Assembly (NCBI GenBank): GCA_013298745.1
Contig: JAAFIT010000182.1
Location: 1 to 5,662 of the forward strand
Source: Sphingomonadales bacterium
GTDB lineage: Bacteria > Pseudomonadota > Alphaproteobacteria > Sphingomonadales > Sphingomonadaceae
Reading direction: 5' to 3'
DNA: 5,662 bases
Both the position numbers and the translations under genes were made by a program. Position 1 is the first letter of the stretch. Each line of letters starts with the position of its first letter. The notes beneath the pieces are model-generated. The model was given only the letters and a program-made list of their open reading frames with translations. It was not told the origin of the DNA and searched no databases. Positions 1-5,293 of this stretch are shown in pieces.

Positions 1-192
1 GCCGATGCAGCGCTACTTGTGGACCCGGCCGATCCGGCTGCGATTGCTTCCGCCATAGGGCGCGTTCTGGATGACTCGTCGCTGGCGAATGCGATGCGGC
101 ACCGCGGCCTCGAGCGCGCCGCCGCCCTACGATGGGACGCGTTTGCGCGCGGGAACCTCGCGCTTTATCGCCGCGCGCTTTCCAGCCAATGA
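1..192 (+). CDS. Glycosyltransferase, family-4-like, C-terminal fragment
   Basis: Only the last 63 codons are present; the gene enters from the left edge in frame 1 and ends with TGA at 190-192. The fragment has the usual tail of GT-B fold, family 4-type glycosyltransferases: an ALLVDPADPAAIASAI segment (residues 4-19), where the family has its nucleotide-sugar-binding end followed by a helix, then an LxxAMRxRGLERAAALRWD stretch and a final helix ending in LYRRAL. Such enzymes transfer a sugar from a nucleotide-sugar to a growing glycan or lipid in the cytoplasm. The acceptor cannot be told from this fragment. The 98 bp to the next gene (convergent, minus strand) hold no hairpin with a T-run; only a weak 5-bp stem (211-215 with 224-228) is visible. 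The family call is by recognition of the C-terminal pattern and is good but not certain. Confidence 0.75.
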   Translation, partial: ADAALLVDPADPAAIASAIGRVLDDSSLANAMRHRGLERAAALRWDAFARGNLALYRRALSSQ

Positions 193-290
193 AGCTGGCC
201 TGCTGCTGACCTGCTAGCGAGAAAGCAGTGCACAGGTATATTGGGCTGCAAAATCAAAGAATCAATTTCGACGAAAGGCGCTACCAAAGA

Positions 291-1454
291 CTATGGCGCG
301 GTATCGATAGGGCAGTCAGATCTTTTATTTTGATTTTTCTTACGGCGGGTCTGCAAAAAGTCGTGAAATACAAAGACCATGGCGGCCAACAACCACATCA
401 ACGAACCGAGCGCAAACAGTTTCAGGAATTGATAGCCAAACCCAAGCATGACCATTACCGCGCTTGCCAGCGCCAGGAAATCTCGCATCGTCAACCAAAT
501 CAGCCAATCGCCCCAAAATGACTGCTGCCGTCTGACAACATGTTTGAGCGCGTCAAAGTTGACCGGGCGACCAGAGATTGTGGCATGGCCGCCTAACAAG
601 GCGAGGCCTGTGCCAAGGCAGGCAAAGCCTGCGAGCCCGATCGCAAGCGCATTGCTGCTGCCTTGCTGTGTCAGGCTGAGCCCCAAGCCGACCAGAAACG
701 CCAGATTGGTCACTGCATCGGTGAGTGAATCGAGCGTTGCCCCGATCCTGCTTTCCCGAAATGTGGCGCGGGCAATCTCCCCGTCCACGCCATCGATCAC
801 GGAGGCGAGTTGAAACAAGACGGCACCAGCGATCAATCCTGCAAATGTACCGGAAGCAAGGCAGCCAAACATCAACAATGCGGTCAGGGCGGCCGCAAGC
901 GTCGCGTGAAACGGGCGGACGCTGTGCGCTTGCAGCAGCACCATGCTGATACGGTTTGAAATCAAACGGTTAAATTGACGCGACACAATCCCATCGCTTG
1001 CCTTTGCTGTGTTCCGGATGATTGCTCGTCCGGATTGGCGGAGAAGACCCAGCAGTCCAGCCGAGCCCTTCTGCTCGTGAAACCGCAAAACCTGGTTGAG
1101 GGTTTCCAAGGGTCGCGCTTCGACCGCGGCCGTTTTCAATTGGTGGTGGGCAGCCACGATGTTTCCGGCGGCGAGCAGAATCTCACCGGCAAAGAAAAGG
1201 TCGCCCGCAGTTGGCACCAGCTCTTCGGTTGCGATGAAGCACTTTGCCAAATCAGGCGCCAAGCGCGAAATTTCCGAATCGCACCAGTCATCTTCCAGGT
1301 TGCCGCCCGGCAGTGCGAACACAATCACTCGACAATCTGACAAGTCTTTCGCTGCTGATGCTGCCTCACGCGCCACCCGCGCGATCGCCGGCACCCCGGC
1401 GACATTCGCTGCGGCCGTCTCTGCAGATGCGAATACAAAGATCATGCGCAGCAT
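291..1454 (-). CDS. CDP-alcohol phosphatidyltransferase with N-terminal nucleotidyltransferase-like domain
   Basis: Family members transfer a phospho-group from a CDP-linked alcohol to a second alcohol inside the membrane. The full signature DxxDGxxAR(x8)GxxxDxxxD is present: D221, D224, G225, A228, R229, G238, D242, D246, the four Asp being the metal-binding/catalytic set. Six hydrophobic segments (about 183-199, 203-220, 247-262, 268-288, 326-342, 345-366) match the six helices of the family. Before them, residues 150-185 (KASDGIVSR, NRxIS, then RPFHAT) resemble the junction in fused inositol-phosphate cytidylyltransferase/phosphatidyltransferase proteins such as archaeal di-inositol-phosphate synthase (recalled, not searched). 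Residues 1-145 could then be a nucleotidyltransferase domain (AGVPAIARVAREA at 19-31), but the expected Gly-rich GxGxR nucleotide loop is missing, so this half may be inactive. The start is supported by an AAGGTG ribosome site (1460-1465) 5 nt upstream of ATG. The basic tail (370-378) should be cytoplasmic. The alcohol substrate is unknown. Confidence 0.85.
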   Translation of the reverse strand: MLRMIFVFASAETAAANVAGVPAIARVAREAASAAKDLSDCRVIVFALPGGNLEDDWCDSEISRLAPDLAKCFIATEELVPTAGDLFFAGEILLAAGNIVAAHHQLKTAAVEARPLETLNQVLRFHEQKGSAGLLGLLRQSGRAIIRNTAKASDGIVSRQFNRLISNRISMVLLQAHSVRPFHATLAAALTALLMFGCLASGTFAGLIAGAVLFQLASVIDGVDGEIARATFRESRIGATLDSLTDAVTNLAFLVGLGLSLTQQGSSNALAIGLAGFACLGTGLALLGGHATISGRPVNFDALKHVVRRQQSFWGDWLIWLTMRDFLALASAVMVMLGFGYQFLKLFALGSLMWLLAAMVFVFHDFLQTRRKKNQNKRSDCPIDTAP

Positions 1455-1800
1455 TGATACACCTTAGACAGGCATAGGTGGGTCCCGCTTCCTTCTCTAG
1501 CTGATAGTGTAACGTTTGTGACGACGCCCATTTTCGTCCTCACGATTGCATGAGACTTTCCCAGCTGTGCAAGTCGCCCCGAGGAACGGAACTATCTGGA
1601 CTCAGCGCGGCACGATAAGCAGCGAATTCGGCAGCACTTCACCGTGGTGGGATCAGTGTGCCAACTTGGATGGGCCATTATCGTCGGCTTCCGGTCATCT
1701 CCGAACCGGACCAGTTGCAAGCCTGCTCGCAGTGCTCGGCTGAATCCGAACATGACCCAGTCGCGATTCCTGAACCCAAAAAACCAGGCTGTTGTTCTAT
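1455..1800. other. Gene-free intergenic region between tRNA-Arg and the phosphatidyltransferase gene
   Basis: I see no convincing gene here. The open frames that cross it have no recognisable motif, and some run on through the tRNA, which is a sign of chance reading. The part nearest 1455 must hold the minus-strand promoter of the phosphatidyltransferase gene; TACACT on that strand, in the 1505-1515 area, is a possible -10 box, but no good -35 partner stands out. A small inverted repeat (TCCGGT 1690-1695 with ACCGGA 1705-1710, 9-nt loop) is present. A run of six A on the plus strand (1778-1783) reads as six U about 17 nt after the tRNA 3' end, but no GC-rich stem precedes it directly, so I do not call a terminator. 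Decayed coding sequence or a small RNA remain possible. Confidence 0.5.
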
Positions 1801-1877
1801 TGGCGCATCCGACAGGATTCGAACCTGTGACCCCTGCCTTCGGAGGGCAGTACTCTATCCAGCTGAGCTACGGATGC
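1801..1877 (-). tRNA. tRNA-Arg, anticodon CCG
   Basis: The minus strand folds into a full 77-nt cloverleaf. The acceptor stem is GCATCCG (1877-1871) with CGGATGC (1811-1805), discriminator G at 1804 and an encoded CCA at 1803-1801. The anticodon stem CTGCC/GGCAG closes the loop CTCCGAA, giving anticodon CCG (plus-strand 1843-1841), which reads the arginine codon CGG. The T arm is ACAGG-TTCGAAT-CCTGT, and the D arm has the normal AGCTC start. The CCA end faces the gene-free region and the phosphatidyltransferase gene. No clear promoter of its own is visible between it and the preceding gene; only a weak TGgTATtgc (minus strand, about 1905-1914) could serve as an extended -10 box, so transcription as part of the upstream unit is possible. 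Confidence 0.97.
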
Positions 1878-1879
1878 GT

Positions 1880-1900
1880 GGCGCCGCTGTTAGCAGCGCC
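1880..1900 (-). terminator. Strong hairpin between the DUF6491-like gene and tRNA-Arg (terminator-like, no U tract)
   Basis: Read on the minus strand, GGCGCTGCT (1900-1892) pairs with AGCGGCGCC (1888-1880) in a 9-bp stem with one T-G wobble and a 3-nt loop. It lies 20 nt after the stop codon of the DUF6491-like gene and only 2 nt before the first base of the tRNA. No U-run follows on either strand, so it is not a classic intrinsic terminator. It could stop or pause transcription, protect the mRNA 3' end, or help processing at the tRNA 5' end. Function is inferred from position only. Confidence 0.35.
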
Positions 1901-1920
1901 GGCGACGCAATACCAGACAG

Positions 1921-2289
1921 CTATTTCCGAGCCGCAGGTTCGATCGGCGTGAATTTCCCAAGCCCGCAGGTGGCTCCCATCATCGGGCCACCGCCCTGAA
2001 CAATCACCGTAATGATATCGACGGAGCACAGCTGGCTGATCGATGTCTGATAGGCAAAGGCGCGCTGAAAACCGAGTTGCGGGCAGCGATTGGGCAGCGT
2101 GTTGCGAAACACCTTATTGCCGGCCATGTGAAAATCGATGGTCTGATCATCGATCACCTGGGTGCCGCGAATGTTCCGCAGATTGATGCAACTGACCGGA
2201 GGACCGGTCTCGACCGGTGGGGGTGGCGGTTCGGCAGCCATGGCCGGGGCCGCCAGCAACGCCAACCCGAGTGCTACAAAACGCATCAT
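1921..2289 (-). CDS. Secreted DUF6491-like protein of unknown function
   Basis: This 122-residue protein has a clear signal peptide: a short N-terminus with one Arg, a hydrophobic core (about residues 4-15) and an AMA|AE cleavage site after residue 18. The mature protein starts with a proline run (21-25) and should be periplasmic. It has four cysteines (C34, C69, C88, C108), enough for two disulfides. The order SCIxLxxI, VxDxxTIDF, [14 protein letters not shown] and TCGLGxFTP is the pattern I associate with DUF6491, common in sphingomonads; I could not search to confirm it. No enzymatic motif is seen. Start: ATG at 2289-2287 has AGGGG six nt upstream (2300-2296) and overlaps the stop of the preceding 26-codon ORF by 4 nt; a second ATG follows directly. 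nth is upstream on the same strand, and a strong hairpin and a tRNA are downstream. Confidence 0.85.
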   Translation of the reverse strand: MMRFVALGLALLAAPAMAAEPPPPPVETGPPVSCINLRNIRGTQVIDDQTIDFHMAGNKVFRNTLPNRCPQLGFQRAFAYQTSISQLCSVDIITVIVQGGGPMMGATCGLGKFTPIEPAARK

Positions 2290-2366
2290 CGCTTACCCCT
2301 GATGGAGACCACGAACAAAAGTGCCACGACGGTGGCAAGCAACGCAACCTTTACTGGCGCTCCCAT
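2286..2366 (-). CDS. Possible 26-residue single-span membrane micro-protein
   Basis: On the minus strand, an ATG at 2366-2364 opens 26 codons ending in TGA at 2288-2286. The product has a short N-terminus with one Lys (K6), a hydrophobic stretch from about residue 7 to 22 (VALLATVVALLFVVSI) and a basic end RGKR. That is the make-up of a one-helix membrane peptide with its C-terminus inside the cell. The stop overlaps the start of the DUF6491-like gene in an ATGA arrangement, typical of translational coupling. It begins 51 nt after the nth stop, in the nth frame. Against it: no good ribosome site precedes the ATG, it is very short, and it could be a leader whose only role is coupling. I recognise no family. 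Confidence 0.4.
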   Translation of the reverse strand: MGAPVKVALLATVVALLFVVSIRGKR

Positions 2367-2417
2367 TGGCGTCTGCTGGGTGAATGCGGCCTTAACCCCA
2401 AGATCGTCATTACCGGA

Positions 2418-3050
2418 TCAAGCGTTCTTTTCGGGAAAGTCGCACAGATCGGCCACCGGACAGCCTTCACAACGCGGCCGGCGCGCGACGCATATGTAGC
2501 GACCGTGCAGGATGAGCCAATGATGCGCGTTGCGCATGAAGCGCTTGGGCGTGCGCGCCAGTATACCCTCTTCCACCGCCAGCACGGTCTTGCCCGGCGC
2601 CAGTCCCGTCCGGTTGGCGACGCGGAAGATATGCGTATCGACCGCGCAGGTTTCGGCACCGAATGCGGTGTTGAGCACGACATTGGCCGTCTTGCGCCCG
2701 ACCCCCGGCAAAGCCTCCAGCGCGGCGCGATCGTTCGGCACCGCGCCGTCGTGCAGGGCGATCAGCATTTCCGACAGGGCGATGACGTTCTTGGCCTTGG
2801 TGTTGAACAGCCCGATCGTCTTGATGTGATCGCGCACCCCGGCTTCGCCAAGTGCGACCATCGCCCTTGGCGTCGGCGCCGCTGCAAACAACCCGCGCGT
2901 TGCCTTGTTGACGCCGACATCGGTGGATTGCGCCGACAACACAACGGCAACAAGCAGCGTGAAGGGGTCCGAATATTCAAGCTCGGTCGTGGGGTTCGGG
3001 TTGGCCGCCGCCAGCCGCGTGTAAAAGGCTTCGATCTGCGCGGGTGTCAT
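2418..3050 (-). CDS. nth: Endonuclease III (DNA glycosylase/AP lyase)
   Basis: This enzyme starts base excision repair in the cytoplasm by removing oxidised pyrimidines and nicking at the abasic site. The 210-residue protein aligns with E. coli Nth nearly residue for residue: the helix-hairpin-helix LPGVGRKTANVV lies at 114-125, the catalytic lysine is K120, and the catalytic aspartate is D138 in VDTHIFRVANR. The [4Fe-4S] cysteines C187, C194, C197 and C203 have the C-x6-C-x2-C-x5-C spacing. The LSAQSTD segment (38-44) is also typical. The open frame continues upstream to 3617, but that extension is antisense to the DUF2244 gene and has no homology sense; the ATG at 3050 gives the normal family N-terminus (MTPAQIEAFYTRL) and has AAGG 8 nt upstream. 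It is divergent from the DUF2244 gene and may be cotranscribed with the micro-ORF and DUF6491-like gene downstream. Confidence 0.97.
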   Translation of the reverse strand: MTPAQIEAFYTRLAAANPNPTTELEYSDPFTLLVAVVLSAQSTDVGVNKATRGLFAAAPTPRAMVALGEAGVRDHIKTIGLFNTKAKNVIALSEMLIALHDGAVPNDRAALEALPGVGRKTANVVLNTAFGAETCAVDTHIFRVANRTGLAPGKTVLAVEEGILARTPKRFMRNAHHWLILHGRYICVARRPRCEGCPVADLCDFPEKNA

Positions 3051-3110
3051 GCAAACTGCCTTGGCGTCGCAGCGACTGGAAGTCCAGCGGCGCGGCGTTA
3101 AAGTGGCAAC
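3051..3110. promoter_or_regulatory. Divergent intergenic region of nth and the DUF2244 gene, with a small dyad
   Basis: These 60 bp separate two divergent starts and should carry promoters for one or both genes, though nth could also be read from dapB transcripts. No convincing -35/-10 pair is visible. A short dyad, CTGGA-ag-TCCAG (3076-3087), lies near the middle and could be an operator half-site pair, but a repeat this short can arise by chance. Confidence 0.25.
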
Positions 3111-3587
3111 GTGCTTCTCGATCTTACTCTCACCCCGAATCGTTCGTTCAGCCGCCAGCATACCCGCTGGTTGATCGCGGCGGTGTGCGGCATCTTTTTC
3201 CTCGGCGGCTTGCGCTTTCTGGTGCTCGGCGCCTGGCCGATCATCCCGTTCATGGTGGCGGATGTGGCGCTGCTGGCCTGGGCGTTTCGCGCCAACACCG
3301 CTTCGGCGCGCGGGCATGAACGACTGACTTTGGCCGGCAACGCGCTCACCCTCGCCCGCGTCAATGCCAAGGGCGTGTCGCGGCACTATGGCTTCGAGCC
3401 TTACTGGACGCGCGTCGAAATCGAGGAAACGCCCGCCGGCGATGCGCATCTGTGGCTCAAATCCGGAACCCAGCGCGTGCGGATCGGCAGCTTCCTGTCG
3501 GCACCCGAGCGCCGCCGCGTTGGCGCCGCCATCACGGCAGCGCTCAGCGCCTATCGCAGCGGCAGCCCGAGCACATCGTCCATCTGA
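3111..3587 (+). CDS. DUF2244 family membrane protein
   Basis: The 158-residue protein has the DUF2244 pattern: LTPNRSFS near the N-terminus (7-14), two hydrophobic segments (about 20-39 and 43-59) joined by GAWP (40-43), AFRAN after the second helix, then a soluble C-terminal part with FEPYW (95-99), an R-V-E-I strand, VRIGSFLSAPERR (123-135) and a final helix. It is an inner-membrane protein of unknown function. The start is GTG at 3111: a TAA in the same frame at 3099-3101 excludes anything upstream except this codon, and a later start would lose the conserved LTPNRS. No clear ribosome site precedes it. It lies alone on the plus strand between dapB and nth, and its last 12 codons plus stop overlap the end of dapB on the other strand, which explains its odd Ser-rich tail (GSPSTSSI). 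Confidence 0.9.
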   Translation: MLLDLTLTPNRSFSRQHTRWLIAAVCGIFFLGGLRFLVLGAWPIIPFMVADVALLAWAFRANTASARGHERLTLAGNALTLARVNAKGVSRHYGFEPYWTRVEIEETPAGDAHLWLKSGTQRVRIGSFLSAPERRRVGAAITAALSAYRSGSPSTSSI

Positions 3588-4369
3588 TAGCGGCCGGCCG
3601 GCTTGCCCGCCAGCCACATGGCCGCGCGCAGGGCACCACGTGCAAAGATATCGCGATTCTCGGCGAGGTGGCGCAACTCAATGCGCTCGCCTTCGCCCGC
3701 AAACAGCACGGTGTGATCACCCGCCGCACTGCCACCGCGCAGTGATGCGAAGCCGATATGGCCGGGTTGGCGCGCACCGGTAATGCCATCGCGACCGCGA
3801 TCGCTGACCGATACAAGATCGACACCGCGCCCAGCCGCCGCCGCCGTACCAAGGGCAAGGGCAGTGCCCGAAGGCGCATCGACCTTGTGGCGGTGGTGAA
3901 GCTCGGCAATCTCGATGTCCCAATCGGGGCCAAGTGCGCGCGCCGCATCGGCCACCAGCCGCGCCAGCAGGGTCACGCCCAGGCTGGTGTTGGCCGCCTG
4001 CAGGACGGGGATGGTCTTTGCCGCCGCATCAATCAGCGCGTGATGATGTGGCTCCAGACCCGTGGTGCCGATCACGATCGCGGACTTGCCGTCGCACGCG
4101 GCATCAAGCGTCGCCGCAAGGGCAATCGGCGAGGTGAAATCGATGAGGACATCACTGGCGATCGCCAGTGGCCCATGGTTCGAACAATAGGTCAGGGTCG
4201 ATGGAAACGGCGGGCCAACCGGGCGGCCCACAAGTTCATGACCGGCGCGCTCGATGGCACCAGCAAGCACAAGGCGCGGATCGGAGGCGATGGCGCTGAT
4301 AATGGCCCTGCCCATGCGGCCACCCGCGCCCAGCACGCCGATTTTGGTGACGGAATTGGTCATCGCCAT
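3551..4369 (-). CDS. dapB: 4-hydroxy-tetrahydrodipicolinate reductase
   Basis: DapB reduces 4-hydroxy-tetrahydrodipicolinate with NAD(P)H in the diaminopimelate/lysine pathway, feeding peptidoglycan and lysine synthesis in the cytoplasm. The 272-residue length is normal. The nucleotide-binding loop GAGGRMG is at 14-20, the second cofactor segment GTTG at 101-104, and the signature ELHHRHKVDAPSGTA at 156-170, with H158 and K162 in the places of the catalytic His and Lys, and S167-G168-T169 for substrate carboxylates. The C-terminal domain has the usual RGG, GDHTVLF and GERIEL segments and closes with the typical MDDVLGL. Start: ATG at 4369 or the ATG two codons later (4363); neither has a clear ribosome site, so the exact start is uncertain by two residues. 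It begins 39 bp after the decaheme cytochrome gene on the same strand and may share its transcript without a functional link. Its 3' end overlaps the DUF2244 gene. Confidence 0.97.
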   Translation of the reverse strand: MAMTNSVTKIGVLGAGGRMGRAIISAIASDPRLVLAGAIERAGHELVGRPVGPPFPSTLTYCSNHGPLAIASDVLIDFTSPIALAATLDAACDGKSAIVIGTTGLEPHHHALIDAAAKTIPVLQAANTSLGVTLLARLVADAARALGPDWDIEIAELHHRHKVDAPSGTALALGTAAAAGRGVDLVSVSDRGRDGITGARQPGHIGFASLRGGSAAGDHTVLFAGEGERIELRHLAENRDIFARGALRAAMWLAGKPAGRYQMDDVLGLPLR

Positions 4370-4408
4370 GATTTGGCGCAGCCGGTGGCGCTGCGCAACA
4401 GGCGATGC

Positions 4409-5293
4409 TCAATCATCGTCACCACCACCACGGCGCGCACTGCCTTCCCGGCCCTCGCCGCCTTCGCTGCTGCTGCGATGGCAGCGCACACAATTGTCGA
4501 CGTTGCGGATGCCTTCCTCGCGATGTTCGGCGATGATCGCTGCCGGTTGATGCTCGTGGCAGCCATAGCAGGTGTAACGCGCCGTGTTGCCACCGACATG
4601 GCAGGTGGCGCAGGCGACATTGTGATCGCTATCGAGCCGGAACAGCCGGTCATGCGCAAAATTCGCCGGCTCCCAGGCGGTCGTTGCATGGCATTGCGCA
4701 CAATTCATCGTGCCGAATCCGCGATGAAGAGCGCCGGCCGGCGCGCGGTGGCACGTCGCGCACTGGCTGCGCAGCACAGGTGTCAAACTGTCATGGCGGA
4801 AGGCGGCGGGCTTCCAGCCGCGGGTAGTGTGGCAATCGCCGCAGGCGGTTGCAGCAAAGGCCTTGTGCAGCGGCCCCAGCCGCAATCCGGTCGGCGCTGT
4901 GTGACACGCAGTGCAGCGCGATTGCACCGCAGGCTGCAACAATGTGTGGCTGAAGCCCACCGGGCTGTGCCGCGCCAGCGCCGGCCCGGCATGATCGGTA
5001 TGACACGCCATGCAATCGGGCTGGCGCAATTGCTGGTGAAAGGCGATGCTGCCCTTTGGCAATGGCGCACCGCGCGTGGTGAACAGGCCGATGCGCGATG
5101 GCGCGTGACAGGTGATGCACCGTGCGGCTGCAGCGCCGTGCAAGGGTGCATGGCAAGCGAAGCAATCCTGCGCGATGCCGGCATGTGCGGCCACCACTGG
5201 GCCGGGTGCCAGCATTGCTTGCGGCCGGACAAAGCACAGCAGGATCACCGCGCCGAGCAATATCGAAATTACCCAGAGCGCCGGGTTTTTCAT
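4409..5293 (-). CDS. Membrane-anchored decaheme cytochrome c (cytochrome c3/class III-like)
   Basis: This 294-residue protein has ten CxxCH heme-attachment motifs, starting at C44, C59, C94, C127, C151, C178, C198, C228, C242 and C268. Many further histidines (for example H37, H86, H116, H143, H167, H190, H214, H224, H257) could act as sixth ligands, as in low-potential bis-His multiheme cytochromes. One hydrophobic segment (about 5-21) without a clear cleavage site should anchor it with the hemes in the periplasm. Repeats of the type CxxCH...W.PA.F.HD...C..CH in the second half match the cytochrome c3/class III-like group. The likely role is to carry electrons between the membrane b-type partner and an acceptor or donor outside the membrane. 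The ATG at 5293 overlaps the preceding stop by 1 nt (TGATG); a longer frame runs to 5386 but would precede the anchor with antisense-like sequence. The tail after residue 273 is low complexity, Glu/Gly-rich and ends in Asp-Asp-Asp. The physiological partner is not known. Confidence 0.93.
   Translation of the reverse strand: MKNPALWVISILLGAVILLCFVRPQAMLAPGPVVAAHAGIAQDCFACHAPLHGAAAARCITCHAPSRIGLFTTRGAPLPKGSIAFHQQLRQPDCMACHTDHAGPALARHSPVGFSHTLLQPAVQSRCTACHTAPTGLRLGPLHKAFAATACGDCHTTRGWKPAAFRHDSLTPVLRSQCATCHRAPAGALHRGFGTMNCAQCHATTAWEPANFAHDRLFRLDSDHNVACATCHVGGNTARYTCYGCHEHQPAAIIAEHREEGIRNVDNCVRCHRSSSEGGEGREGSARRGGGDDD

Noticed and set aside
207..228. Weak stem CTGCT/AGCAG between the first two genes as a bidirectional terminator
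   Set aside because: Only five base pairs, an 8-nt loop and no T-run on either side.
228..949. Several plus-strand frames over the phosphatidyltransferase gene
   Set aside because: They are shadows of the minus-strand gene with its full signature motif, six membrane segments and good ribosome site.
954..967. Inverted repeat GTTTGA-aa-TCAAAC
   Set aside because: It lies inside the phosphatidyltransferase gene, where it encodes the conserved NRxISNR segment; coding constraint explains it.
1778..1783. Run of six A (six U on the minus strand) after the tRNA, as a terminator
   Set aside because: No stable GC-rich stem directly precedes the run; the tRNA itself is 17 nt away.
1644..1999. Plus-strand open frames with a [25 protein letters not shown] stretch
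   Set aside because: This is the well-known false translation of an antisense tRNA-Arg gene, not a protein.
2418..3617. Endonuclease III with a 189-residue N-terminal extension
   Set aside because: The extension lies antisense to the DUF2244 gene, has no family counterpart, and the ATG at 3050 gives the exact E. coli-like numbering of K120, D138 and the four cysteines.
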